This document shows positions 10,800-23,781 of a stretch of DNA of 64,000 bases, piece by piece (position 1 is the stretch's first letter; each line of letters opens with the position of its first letter). A model generated the notes under the pieces. The model was not told the origin of the DNA. It worked only from the letters and a program-made list of their open reading frames with translations, and searched no databases. A program made the position numbers and the translations under genes. Origin of the DNA: Haliclystus octoradiatus (Eukaryota > Cnidaria > Staurozoa > Stauromedusae > Haliclystidae); assembly GCA_916610825.1 (NCBI GenBank), contig OU744452.1:14178110-14242109 (forward strand), in the 5' to 3' direction.

Positions 10800-12956
10800 C
10801 TTCACAAGTATCATAAACAGAACATATTTTTGTAATGAAATTTGGATCTTGTTTCAACTTCTCCATGATCGTTGATTTGCTTGCTTTCAAGCATTGAACA
10901 GCTTTGTCGCATTTCGATTGTTCCTTTATAAAAAGCAACAGCAGAAAACTTAAATTATTGAAATCAACGTCGAATTGTTGGACTTGCGTGCTTTCGAATT
11001 TGCCAATTGGAAAAAACTACATTTTATTCATTGAAAAGTGTTTATTAAGTTCAAATTTTACATATGTATACATGTGCAAAACATGCTGATTGATACTACA
11101 TAATCATCTAGATATATAATTTTACGTAGCTTGGTTTTTATGTATACATCATTGTGATTCTGAATATTTTATAATAACAGAATGTCAAATAACATGATAG
11201 ACATGTAACATTACATTCGAGAAATAAATACGTCAAAACAACGATCAAAATTACGTGTGATTCTAAAAGTTAAATGCCTTAAACTTAGAAAAACGATCTT
11301 ATGTCACATGTCACATCTGCCTCCAAAGAGAAGTCAAGTGGCTACAGCTTTAGTATTTATACCTCTAAAAAATCGAGGATATGGAAAATACAAAAATTGA
11401 ATCTACTCTCGTTCGATATTTTGCTATAGCTCCTGGTTGGTACCCAATGGTTCATTTTTTAATTATTGTTAAAAAATTCACATTCTATACGTGATTCGTA
11501 TCTACATGCTGCCAGACGGAAATAAACAAATGATTCAATCATTCACTCGTCGCCAACAATAACACCGAATTTGACCATTTACATTACAGCGCTAGGCAGC
11601 AAGGACGCACATGATCAAGTTTTTCCCCCGTTTTACCCAATGTTCGTAGCAGAGTTGATTTTGTTTGGCTACAGATACACTTGCCCACAGAATCACTTTG
11701 GTTTTACTATTTATTTTTAGTTAGTTAATTATCATATACTTACTTAATTAGGTTAATTATTATGTTAATTACCTTTAAATTATCTATCCAAAAATATAGT
11801 CACAATTACTTCGAATAGCTGTCAAACTTACAATTTTAATTCGAGATATGTACTTCCAATATCTTATTTGTTTGTCCAGCCAGCAATATTATGATGTTGT
11901 TTACAATGGGGCATTTCCATGGCTACTGACACATTTTAGTAGGAGTGAAAATTAAATTATGTCATATTTTGATCAAAATAAAGGATATTTTCAGACCTTA
12001 AATTTCTAGCTTTATTATACAAACAGGTTACAACATTCTTTAAATGCACTTTCTTGTCTTCTACTGTAATATTCAATCTGTTACGCAGAAAGTCAAATTT
12101 GTTAGAGGAAATATGTTATATTTTGTTGTAAAACTTTTTTCAGACTAGAATGATACAATCAATAAGTTTCTGGAATAAATGGGAAACAACTATCAGACTG
12201 TATTTCATTTAATGGTGATGAAATTATTCAGAATGATAGCTTTATTATATGTGATAATTAGTTCATTGTCAAGGAATAACATGTTTCGATGATGTTTATC
12301 TATTGCTCCGATCCTCATCGTAAACATCACAACGTTGGTTAGATAGACTACACTCGACTACATATATGCTGACGAATTTGCTCGCTTTTTACATGAAATC
12401 ATCCTGAAGAAGTTATAAAAGCTTGAATGCATGCGTTATCCATGCGTTCGTATAAGGCCAATTATTCCACCTGCACAATATATAATGGACACTTATATTA
12501 TTTAAGCTTAACAATAAATGTGCATAAAATTCAAAATATCTCAGAAACGTATAGTTACATGCAAACTTCCCTAATTATTATTGAGATATTAAGCAATTCA
12601 TTGTGAATTCCATGTAAGTTATAATTTATAATAAAATAATAACTTACCATAGCAATGTAAGTTACATTTTCATTGTTACTTAGGTCTTCTTCTTTCGACT
12701 TCAAATCAAACATTTCACAGTTTTCTTTTTCACTTTCTCTTTTGATAATGTTTGCACTCCAACAAGATTTATCTGCAGCACACGTTAACGCACATGTTGT
12801 AAAATCAACGTTTGTTATTTTCTTGAAGTAATCTGCTGAAGAAGATTTTCCTTGGAATATTTTATAATTTTTACATCTATAACTAGCATGTACACCAATA
12901 TACTGTAATTGTTTAATCAATAGCAAAATGAATACAATATGGACTGATGTAGCCAT
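10800..12956 (-). CDS. Secreted apple/PAN-like protein, first two exons
   Basis: Exon 1 (12,956-12,648, 103 codons) starts at an ATG followed by a clear signal peptide (MATSVHIVFILLLIKQ...). It then has a Cys-containing module with TTCALTCAADKSCW and CEMFDLKSKEEDL, the spacing and residues of an apple/PAN domain. It ends at a perfect donor (ATG/GTAAGT). Exon 2 (10,923-10,800) continues in phase: EQSKCDKAVQCLK, a helical stretch and CSVYDTCE, ending in phase 1. That phase matches the fibrinogen-like exon at 8,813. Apple/PAN plus fibrinogen combinations are known in invertebrate secreted lectin-like proteins. Joining the exons into one gene is inference from strand, order and phase. An alternative TTG upstream of the ATG is ignored. 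Confidence 0.6.
10940..12640. other. Intron 1 of the apple/PAN gene; no other gene seen
   Basis: AT-rich intron. A block near 11,625-11,670 (CCAATGTTCGTAGCAGAGTT) recurs at about 29,085, so part of it is an old dispersed repeat. Confidence 0.4.
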
Positions 12957-13668
12957 ATTTAATTCGGTCTTAACCAATTATCTTCACTAGGTTTTAACTC
13001 ATCGTCTTCCCAAGTCTAAAATATTGCTGAAATACTCATATTAATAGTGAAGACAAAGCAATATGCCATAGATTTAAAGGCATAATTATTTTACCAAGGG
13101 ATTGGACAACATTATATGCGTCTATCAAAAGACAGTATTTCATTACTTTAAGCATGATATCAGCTAGTAAGAAGCATGTACTTAATAACTTTCAGTTTAA
13201 GATACATTAAATCATGTGAAAATGCATTGAATACCAAAAATGTGTTTATAAACGAAGATCTATGAACAATTCAGTTAATATGTCGAATTAAGTTGAGTCA
13301 AGTGGCAGCTATCATAAATTCTGTAATCTTTTTATAGCTGGTAATATAGTGTAATTTATACTGACGACACATCTCAGATTCGCTCATTTCATATTTTTGA
13401 AATTTTGCTAAATATAAAAATGCATCAAATCGTTTTAATATATAATTATCAGTGGTATAAAAGGTTTTCAGCCACTGAGAAAAGCCATATTGGGAATGGT
13501 CGATTTCTCACATTTGACAATATTGCATTTTTAATTGTGAAAGGGGAAAGTAGCACTTTTAAACCAATCAGTTAGGTTTATTTTTTGCAATGACAAGAAA
13601 TATCTTTTGTTGTTTCTATGAAAGTTCAGAATGTTTAAGGGTTGTAATTTATATATTTGAATTGCTAA

Positions 13669-13848
13669 ATGATTGAATTTTCCGGTCAAGTGATTAGTTT
13701 AGAATCCTTAATACGTGCTTGTATGGCTGCTGCAAATAGATTAAAATTCAAAAGGTCATTTTATATTTCTAAACACCTTGAAAATGCTAAAGTGATTGAG
13801 ACTGCGCGTGTTGCTGATTTCATTGACTTATCAATCAGACTTAAATGA
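13669..13848 (+). CDS. Small open frame, 59 residues, unrecognised
   Basis: An ATG (with TAA directly upstream) opens a 59-codon frame ending at TGA 13,846-13,848. The translation is protein-like: MIEFSGQVISLESLIRACMA, then basic and helical sequence ending in VADFIDLSIRLK. No splice sites, signal peptide or known domain are seen. It may be a small gene, an exon relic or chance. The base composition is no different from the flanks. Reported because its length and composition are better than most chance frames in this AT-rich DNA. Confidence 0.2.
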   Translation: MIEFSGQVISLESLIRACMAAANRLKFKRSFYISKHLENAKVIETARVADFIDLSIRLK

Positions 13849-13849
13849 C

Positions 13850-15190
13850 ATTTGTCGTATCATTATTTGACGCATTTGCAATTTTGAGGCTCCTACTGAA
13901 ACCCAAAGCTTGCAGTCGTAAATTTCCACCATGATTGTTTCTCTATACAGAATTATGGAACCTGTCCTCGAAGTTAACATGACATACATAAAATACATGA
14001 CGAAGAAAATTAATGATTAATGAGAAATATTTGTATTTAAGCGTATCAAAAGATGTAATTTCATTTCAATCAACTGATAAAATATGTGTCATTGCGCAGG
14101 TAGCATCTGCCTTCTCTCAGCATGGATTACCCTGTAACGCTTAGTTGACCGAGCGTAGTCAATTTTTCACCGTTCAGGCCTATACACGATACACAATACC
14201 GTTTTGCTGCGTTGTGTTTCGAATTTTGTAATGGATGATTGGTTGAATTACACGATGCCACACAAATTCGATACGTAACGATCCACTTAAGGGTTATGGT
14301 TTTCACTTCCATAAAAATGGGATTGATTTCCATACCAACAAGCTTTTCTCGACGCAACACCTTGTGAAACTAGTACAAACTGTTACGTCACGTATCAAAT
14401 CTCGTTTGCACTAATATTAATCTCCATTCTTTTTCCATTCTGAGCGTGAAATTTAACTCAGCATTTACAAACTTGTGTACATTTCGATGATAAGGTCTAG
14501 TTATAATCTTTTAGTACAGTCATTTTGCCAATATAAGCCTTAACCTCACACAAATTGCAACAGAAACATTTTTCATCAATTCTGGGGTCAAATTTTATGC
14601 TTAACATCATATCCCAAATGTTCCGAAATCGGGGTAGGAAAAATGCCTTAATTTTGAAATTTGATTAATGGCAAGCCCAGTAGAAATATGAAAGTGAGGC
14701 TGTCAAGTTTCATTGTAATCGAGTAATTTAATTTGAGAATAGATAACAGACATAGTAGCCCTGCATCATTTACTCATATAATGTGCTTAAAATTTCTCTA
14801 CTGTCCCTATGTATCCAATTACCAAAGCAAGGCTATGTGCGAAAATACACAAATCGACATAGAAAAACGAGAAAAACATATGCACAGTCAATAAAAAATA
14901 TTATTCATCAAGTTTTAGCATCCCACTAGCAGCAGATCATGTAAATACTTAATTTTTCTTATTCAGAAAATACAACTAGATATATACATTATACATAATG
15001 AACCATTAGGCAAATGCATGGGAATGTTCATGGACGCAATTATTTTTGACAGAAATTGGCTGTAACGATTTTTTGATAGGCCTGAAAATAACAGGAAAAC
15101 ATATTCATTAAAGATCCTAAATAAAATTAAACTAAAGAACTAGTTACTTAATTAGCCTTGACAGTTGACAGGTCATCATTGTAACAACGT
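13850..15190. other. Gene-poor AT-rich interval
   Basis: No frame with recognisable content on either strand. From about 15,195 a TAATAATATTTTATTTATTTATC block looks like the reverse of a LINE 3' end. Confidence 0.4.
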
Positions 15191-15299
15191 ATAATAATAT
15201 AATAATAATAATATTTTATTTATTTATCAACTGCTATTTCCATGTTTGCTCAATAGCACTTTAAAAGAAATATAAAAAGAAAAATAATACATTAAAACT

Positions 15300-15720
15300 T
15301 TAAAGTGTATATCCCGGATATTGGGAGATTGCTTCTTTAGATAGAGAAAAATTTTCTATCAGTAAATGTTATTCTTGTATTTTTACTTTACGCAAGCATT
15401 TCTCCTACAAAAATGCAACCAAAGTTACGATTTTGTGTCTCACTCTTTTTCCTCCAACAGGAACCCGTATATTTTTAAAAAGAGAGTTTACACCGGAAAA
15501 ATCACTAAACATTTTACTTCTGTGTCTCTAAATAAAAAACAGCTGGAGAAAATGACAATCTGCTTTCGGAATGAAGTTTTCAACGCTCAGCTGAAAATTT
15601 AGAGCTATATTTGATCAATATTCAAGATCCAGGTAAAGAGATATAAGCCTCTGAAGGCAAATCTTTTAGTTTTGGATTTTCCACACTCAAGTGCTCACTC
15701 GACTAACACCTCTTTACGAC
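15300..15720 (+). repeat. Interspersed repeat family A, copy with outer end
   Basis: Begins near AAAGTGTATATCCCGGATAT and continues GGAGATTGCTTCTTTAGATAG, matching both arms of the inverted-repeat element at 30.2-30.9 kb along about 400 bp. Only one arm is present, so this is a half element. No coding capacity. Confidence 0.8.
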
Positions 15721-15729
15721 TTCCCATAC

Positions 15730-18700
15730 TAATAATTTTGTTCAAATTAACCAATAGAGCTTCAGCTTCCATGGGAACATTCTTTCACGTGACTCGGTCA
15801 TGATCTGATGAATTTAGAGAAAATTGAAATTTTACTTCGAAGCATGCTGTAAACAAAACGTCGTCAGGAAGAACGAGCTCGGAGTTTCTTTAATTATAAA
15901 TAATACTAAACATTTCTTAAACAGAATGAAAGCCACATAAAATTGTTCATAAATATACTGGCATTCATTCTGAACATAATTAATGTCATCTCTTCATGGA
16001 AAAAATGTGTTTTCAATGCGAAGAAGACAGCGCTTCGTTTTGTTATTGTAGTGATTCTTCGTTCGACCTTCGAAGACCTTGTTTTCATCAAAACTTAATT
16101 ATAAAACGTATTTTAAAGCTAATTATAATTCAAGTATATCTTTCCAATGTATGTTCAAGTTGTTTGTATGGAAATTCATTACTTTCTCAATGTAAAAATA
16201 TTCAAATTCGATGATTTGTTTACCTTCATGTGTATTTATGATCGGCAGACGATTCTGATGCTTTTTCCAGCTCCTGTGATCAACATTTCGCGAGTATTTC
16301 AAACAGGTAAAATGTATTTGACCATTTTATGATCTTATGAAGACAGTATGATGGCAAATAATATCTTAAAAGTCTATTTTGTATTTGTTTTGAATTAAAA
16401 TTGTCATTTTACTTGGTAGAAAACTAAAAGTTTGAAAGTGTTTCAGTAATAAAAAAACATTCAAATCTATTATCATTTGGCTCACACGATAAATAATATT
16501 GGTGTACTTCAAACTATGTAATTTCAAGTAATAAAACAATCTCTAACACTCCCAAAAAGAGAAATAAATTTGTTGCATTTCTTTCCCACGTGGTGAGCTC
16601 AACTTGCTCTCTTACATTGTGGCAACATAAGTGTTTGGAACATTCTTTTAATCAATTTAAATTCATCAATATTATATAACACTTCACTCTTTGAATAGTA
16701 CATATTTACAGTTTATATAAATTTTCTTTAGTTGTGGATTGTCATTTTTAAATATTGCAGATTGTGTCATTGTATGTTTATTTTGCTGGAAGCTACTGAA
16801 TCAGTTGGTAAATACAGAAAGAGGTTGGCCAACATGTCAACGAATTTCGGAGACACTGACCCATTTGATCGTTACCACTATTGGATACCATAACAGCGTC
16901 AGCTAGGTAAGCTCGCTTTCAGTATTTCATAACAGCGTCATAACTTAATTATAGATTTAATATAAGTTGAGTAGAACTAAGTTTACTGAGGATTCAGATA
17001 TTCCGATAAACCCACGTTCAGATATTTTTTTAAAAAGAATTATTGTGAACTAGTAATTACTGTACTGGACATTGTGCCATAAAACTTTCAGATCACTGAA
17101 TAGAAAAAATAATTAAACAATAAACTAAGCTGGCTATCATTTTATCTTACGGAGAGTGAACTTTGGAGAATAACATGAGAGCCAAGACTGACGCATTGAA
17201 ACATTGTACAATTAATCAAGACATCTTAATCATCTTCTTCATAAAAATTTAATTCATTTCACATCAATTGAGTCTATTGAAATGTATAGAGAACGGCATA
17301 TTAAAGGCATAAAATAGACCAAAGCACCTTGCAGGCTCGAAGTAGAAAAGTGAAAGCAATTTTTCAAGCTACAAATAGTGATGTGAATCAGTGCATATTT
17401 GAAGACCTATCGCAAAAGGCCGCAAGTCAATTTTCTGCATTCAACGTAGCTATATCTACATAGAAAAACTTTATTTCATGCACCGAAAGGAAGCTAGAGT
17501 ACATTAGTTATTACAAATTACAAATACTCAGTCAAATTTCAAAATCTGAAATTATCCATAAAAAAGCGCATCAAATCCAATCCTATCCGAAGGTCTAAAA
17601 TATCAACCCGAATCTGACCTGATACGATCGGAACGCTTTCGGTTCGGTTTCACAAGGCGTTATTGCAATATATATATATATATATATATATATAACATCT
17701 GATAATATTATCATATGATAGCCTATGTGGCTATATATATTTTTTATCTTAACAATCTCAGCAAGTAGGCATGTGATTTTGATGGCAGTCTATCAAAATA
17801 CTGAGAGTTAGGTGAAAATAAAATTACATAAGTAAAAATAGATGTGAAAAATGAGCGTCATAGTGCTGCTTGTTATCAAATTTTCAAGAATGGGAACATC
17901 AACATTCTTTCAAAATGAAACAAAATTCTGTAATAAATCGCTAAGCATATCCTCTATATATTTAACGAAGATGATATATTGACCTATTCTGCCCGTTAAT
18001 CTTCCATGGATGGATCAAGCTGAAAATTTGAATGGTACTGAAAGGAGAAAATAAATCGAACAGTGATCAACATAAGCAGTCAATGACACTGTCAAACCAT
18101 AATGATGTAGATGCATGATGTGAGGTATTCACAGTTTGCTACATAAATTTCAGGATTGAATTTATTACAATCAAATTCTAATCTCACGTTATTGCAATGT
18201 TTTAATTATTACTTCGTTTCCTTCACTACATTGATATAAATCGCTAATACTATGTGGCTATATTAAACGCTGAAAAACTTTATCAAGCCCCAATAAAATG
18301 AACACAGATATGAGGTCAAATTCAAAATGGTTCAAGCAAAAATTTCGGTGACGGACATTGACGGAACGTGCCTTATTTCCGGCTCCTTCTCGTATCAATT
18401 GATAGATTAATTCGAGGGATTCATAATATCACGGCTTGTGAGTAAAATTAATAAAATATAGTTGCTGCATTTACCTTATTTTACTTCTATTGTTAATTTG
18501 TAATGGCTATTTTATTGAACTCCACAGCAGCAGTCATCACCTAAATTTATATTTTGCCGCACTCCGAAGAAACAACGCCAATGATTTTTATTTTGTCACA
18601 TGGCATGATTAGTGGTAGCAATATATGCAATGGATGATGAAAATATTCCTACAGTATCAAGACACAAAAAGGAACTAAAGAACCAGAATAATTGTTGCTA

Positions 18701-19560
18701 ATAAAGGCTATCCCGTGACTTCAAGCATCGTGAGGTGCTGTTTACCTTTTTCAAAGTCATTCTATATGTGTTTTTATTGACAAAAAAAATATATAAATTG
18801 ATCAAAGAATACACTCCTAAAGGGAATATTATACGCTTACAGTATATGCTAAGCAGTTTTTCAAAGATTAGGAATCATCATCGTTGAAACCGAAGGAATG
18901 AATCTTACTTTATCTCTGCTGTACATTTTCAATAATTTGTATGTCTATTTTAAGTATGGTGAACATATAAAAGATGCATATATAGAGCTATTTCACAGGT
19001 TCCGGAGGAGCGCCTAGAGAATTACTCAAAACATATTGATAACCTAGGTCCTAACTAGGTCCTCTATTTTGAGAAGAACGGGACCTCGGGATTTATTGTT
19101 ATGTCACACCAAAATTAACAACAAAAGCCTTCCAAAGGTGAGAGGGATCGTTTCATAGCGAAGTTTTTATGATGTAATAAATTACACAATTGGCTTTACC
19201 AGTAACAAACTTACAATAATACGGAAAATATATATCAGAAAAGATATCGATACAGATCAGGAATACCTAGATCGTGAACAGATGACGTAACATTATTTAT
19301 TGGACAATCAACCCAATGTAAAATGTAGGGCATTTTCAAATGCTATACAATGATGTCATGTTTTCGCCAATGTGAATAAATCGTAAATATGATAATGTCC
19401 TGATTGTATTGGCTGTCAAGAATGCAGACTGAATAAAAATTCATTTCATCCCTAAATAATTTACATTTGGCAAAGAAAACGTTTCAGAGACATCATTAAC
19501 ATGAATCAGAAATAACAGATGTCGGGTCCAAGTACAAATCCCTGAGAGACACGAAACGAA
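15730..19560. other. Gene-poor interval
   Basis: No supported gene on either strand. It contains a (TA)13 microsatellite at about 17,668-17,693, and short unrecognised frames around 15.9-16.3 kb that overlap one another on both strands and show no splice logic. Confidence 0.4.
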
Positions 19561-19614
19561 ATGTATTTCCCTAATTGTCCGAAAAACTGTTAAGCTGCTC
19601 AACTTTGTCCATAA

Positions 19615-20140
19615 AGTATTGACTACAGATTCAATTGTCTCGCTGAAAAGCTTATTTTCCCTTCAACAGAATAAATATACCACTCTCTCAGACCTACGTC
19701 TCACTGCTCCAAAATGCAGACTAGAATCGACAAGGAGATCTATTCGTTCAATCGGAGCTAGAATGTGGAGTTTTATCCCGAAACAGTTAAAGCACATACA
19801 CCGCATCCAATTTAACGCTGCAGTTCTGGATTTGGTTCTTAATGGGAAAAAGAAGGCACACTAATGGACAAAATCTCAACTTAAATAAACCTTATATTTC
19901 TTTCTATCGTTCCAAAACTTGTAATTGTTCATAATTTTCAATTTGGCTTTTAATGCCCATTTTCACTTTAATTATCCTAATTACTATATATAGTAGAAGC
20001 TAGTTCAATTCACATGTAAGCTATTATAGTATAACAAGTTGTTACTGTATTATTGGTGAATTATTTACACTCACCAATCGTAACAATGTAAACGAGAAGT
20101 ATTTCTCATATTGAAAAACGATGTAAATAAAATTGCACAC
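19615..20140 (+). mobile_element. 5'-truncated LINE, C-terminal codons and 3' UTR
   Basis: An 81-codon frame (19,619-19,864) has the typical end of LINE ORF2 proteins: LRLTAPKCRLESTRRSIRSI, then GARMWSFIPKQLKHI. About 270 bp of 3' UTR follow, ending in ATGTAAACGAG...CTCATATT...AATAAAATT and an AC microsatellite. The same 3' terminal motif occurs at about 55,735-55,790 and in weaker form at about 59,830. Upstream protein parts are missing, the common result of incomplete reverse transcription. Confidence 0.75.
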
Positions 20141-20149
20141 ACACACACA

Positions 20150-22240
20150 CCACACTGACACAGATTCTAATCATATCATTCGTTTGAGCGGTGTTTCTAG
20201 ACATGGCATTGGCAACCACAGAAGACTATTCTAGAATATTTTTTGAATTTCAAACAATATGTAGCGTCAATTTAGACGTATAGACCTAAGAAAGTTGTTG
20301 TTCAGATAGTTTAATTAATCCTACGACCTGTATCATTGACGATATGTTTGCAGTCAACAACATAAAGGTAAAGTAAAGGGATTTCATCAGGAATGGAAAT
20401 TACACGAATTAAAATTGTAAACAAGTCCAACACTGAAATTTACAATATTTTATATTACTTCCTCAGCCTCAGCAATGAAAATATTTATATATACACAAGC
20501 CGTTTGTGTTAAATTGTGGCATTCTTTGGAAAGTTGCAAAAAATTTCAAAATTTTAGATGAACATAGCATTTTACTTTACAAGCTCACATTTTCCCATAA
20601 AGTTTACATTACCCATAATAAATTTCAATTAATTGATATAATTTCGATCGACTTCCACCATCTCTCTTTGTGTGTGTTTTCCGATAGACCATTGATAAAT
20701 ATTGATTTCATTCTTCACATCGTGTTGGTGAAGCCAAATTAAATATCAATTCCAAAACGATAAATGTAAGATAAATAATGCTATACGAAGAAAACAAAAG
20801 CGATCACACATGCCTATACATAGAAACTATTTTTCGCAGCTGGAAGTATAGCCGTCATAATAAAGTTACCCTTGGATTGCAAGCAATTAGAGAGCGAGTA
20901 GAAAATTACAGATGGAACACTGATACAAGAACAAGTAGATTGAACGCTAACAGAGAAAGTGTCGCAGCTATTAGGGATACAGCTGACACCACGCACAATA
21001 GAGAAAGCAGATTGATTGCAAGTGAATGCAGAATACTTTGACACCGTACTATATAAGAGACAGTGAAACATCAAATACGAGAAAAAAGCACATTAAAAGC
21101 AAATTTCGATCGTTTATAGCAAATATACAGGCCGCTGAAATACCAAATACGGATGGAATCCATCAAAGCCAATCAATTTTACTTCCATTTTCTGGTCAAA
21201 ATTATTTGGGAAAACACAAGCTTAATTAAGGCCCTCAAGAGCAAGGACGTTTAGAAAGTATTCAAATGAAATAATAAAACAATTAAATTGAAATGCACAG
21301 TACACGTGTAGGATATTTAGTTGTAAGGGATATAATAAGTTACTACTTTATTTGACTGAATTAAACTCATTGTGTTTAATTTGATGAATAGAGTTATCAT
21401 AAATTCAAACAATTACAAAATTAAATTTGTTTGGTATATTTTATTGTCATAACCATTACAACAACTTGAAACAATAAAATCGACATGTAAAATGTTTATA
21501 CACCTTCCCTATTGGTGACTTTTAGATTTAATTATATTTGCATATAATTAGTTTGCATAAGTACAGTCTACACCATACCATAGTCACTAGAATATATGGT
21601 TAGGAAAGCGGTATTTGTCTCAAAAGACTGCCACTCATGATCAGATGGGACTATGTTGACTAGCACTATGCAACTCCTTGCATGGTGCACACGCAAATAT
21701 ATCTCTTTTCACTTCAACGGCGTTTGGTAAGTTTTGCTGCTTTTATCTAGGCATATGTTTACAAAATAGAGTCGTTTAATATGGTTTTAACTCATGTAAC
21801 TACTTGTGGTAATCATCCTTCGCTTTCTATAAGGACTGAAAAACTGTAGATGGCAAAAGACTACCGAATATCAATTTAATTCAAGCTCAATAAGGTGAGT
21901 TTACAACGAAATTGCTAGGCCTGATCACTATATAGCAACGATGTTTACAATTTTCATTCTGTTGTGATTACTGGGTAAATATCGAATTTAAATTGGATCA
22001 TTTGTACTTCTTTACAAAGTTCTTATTGAACCAGAGACACTATTATGATTAGATATAATTTTAATATATTAATAATGATATATCTTAACCGTTCGGTATT
22101 GCTGTCGCTGTAGATTATTATTGTGACTTAACTGATTTTTGACTTCTATAATCATCTCATAATTTACCTTCATTTGTATTCTAGATAGCACATTCAAGAA
22201 TCAGTCTGACAAATAGAGAAAGAAAGAAATCTTAGACGAG
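20150..22240. other. Gene-poor interval with unrecognised open frames at 20.78-21.23 kb
   Basis: A hydrophilic plus-strand frame (20,778-21,041) with ALQAIRERVENYRW-like helical sequence overlaps another frame to 21,229. Neither has a recognisable domain or splice boundaries. The rest is AT-rich and anonymous. Confidence 0.3.
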
Positions 22241-22244
22241 AAAG

Positions 22245-23154
22245 TTAAAGGAACAAAAATGACTGGCAGGAGCTATGCACTTAGGATCACGTACATGCTT
22301 ATTGTTATATAACAATGTTCATTGCTGACATGAACTCTATTACAAATTAGGCCTGCGTATAACAATTGTTTTAAAGAGAGACGGTTGAATTAGGCCTGGA
22401 TTATACAGCGCGCTGTCGGCGCGCCCGTCTAACTTGACACGGCTCGCTGCCATTAGCACGGCGCGCTACAAATCGAAAGCTCGCATAGGAAGAGCGTGCT
22501 TTCACTTGAAGGCGAACTTTCATTTCGACATTCCAGGGATTCCTCTCACCATATTTGGTAAAAACCGGGGGTTGATGTCGAGAAAGAAATGTCTAGTCTC
22601 TTTTTCTCGGCCATTGCCTAGATACAGTTCCGTTTTGCAAATAAACAGATGAATAAACATTGAGTTTCTTTCGAATTATAATCGAAATCCACAAAATAAT
22701 AATAGGGAAACTACTCAGAGCATCAGGTTATATATATATGCTCAGCAGATTAGATATAAGCCACTGTCTTGTATTTGTAGGACCATGGTAGGTTAAAAAA
22801 CTATCATTGTATGATAATCACAACTATTTGATGGCGAATTGTGATAAAAATCATTTTTTGAAGCAATAAATTTATTTCACGAAAAGCGTATACTTGTCAA
22901 TCAAAAGTCTTGTGAGATATTTTCTTACACGTCATCATGTAATTCACAGGAAGTTTTTACACAACTTTTGAGGACGGCTCGCTGTATAACTAGACATTTT
23001 CAAATGCGCGCGCCTTCAAATGAAAGCGCTCTCGAAAGCACGGCACGCTCGAAAGCACGGCACGCTCGAAAGCGCGCTGTATAATCCAGGCCTTACGCTG
23101 AGCATAATTTCAACTTGTGCTGTCAGCGGTCGCCAGTCAATTTTGCTCCTTTAA
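22245..23154 (+). mobile_element. TTAA-ended MITE, interrupted copy
   Basis: Ends are TTAAAGGAACAAAAATGACT and the inverse CAGTCAATTTTGCTCCTTTAA, with about 145 bp on the left and 60 bp on the right of a younger insertion at 22,393-23,092. A related, uninterrupted copy lies inverted at 31,757-31,952. TTAA at both ends would suit a piggyBac-type target site, but TTAA is also part of the inverted ends, so superfamily assignment is uncertain. Confidence 0.8.
22393..23092 (+). mobile_element. Inverted-repeat DNA transposon (MITE), GGCCTGGATTATAC family, copy 1
   Basis: Terminal inverted repeats GGCCTGGATTATACAGCGCG and its exact inverse at 23,071-23,092 bound a 700-bp non-coding element. Target duplication TTA lies on both sides (22,390-22,392 and 23,093-23,095). 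A 3-bp TWA duplication is typical of PIF/Harbinger elements, which is my tentative assignment. The interior has GC-rich subterminal repeats (CGAAAGCACGGCACGCT twice) and an AACCGGGGGTT motif. No transposase. A second copy with very similar interior is at 53,206-53,965. Confidence 0.9.
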
Positions 23155-23781
23155 TCTCTGACCGATGCTCCGCTACCGTACACTCTAAAAACTAGAGGTG
23201 CTGATAATCAAATTTTCGGTGCCAATAAGGTGTTATTTTCATTTGGCACCCCTTCTGACAGAGAAATGAGGTGCAGAATGAAAAGAGCACCTCATTGGCA
23301 CCCAGAAATTGAATTGATGACGAAGAACATATAAAAGGGGTGCTGATTTTGAAAGCGATGATATGGGTATTTAAAAACAACACAATGAAGGAATGTTTAA
23401 CTGCGATGTTAAAAAATAATCCCCCCCCCATTACAATGCCAGTATTGTTTGAAAAAGACTTCATGAAACAGAGCGCTAGTTGTAACACCTCTCATTTTGC
23501 CTTCATTAAAATCTTAAATCATTCTCTTGAATTACTGAAGCGAAATTTTTCAACTCAAAATTAAATTTGTTGGTTTTCCCTGAAGTTGTAAACGGGTGTG
23601 CTCAAGCAGCAGACAATTACAGCGCATCGTCAAAGTATGAACAATATTTCATGAAGAACATTGGATGGTGGTAATATGATTATTGATCGGTAAGATATTC
23701 AGTCATTACTTTGTTTTTAAATATCTGTGCCAAATATTCACTTGACCAACGGCTAATCTGCTCGGTTGATTTCTGTTTCAG

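Noticed and set aside
18327..18410. 27-codon frame starting MVQAKISVTDIDG
   Set aside because: Too short, with no splice sites, domain or conserved context.
22434..22652. Frame in the GGCCTGGATTATAC element, repeated at 53,260-53,514
   Set aside because: Similar in the two copies because the elements are copies. It has no transposase motifs, and the ends and size fit a non-autonomous element.
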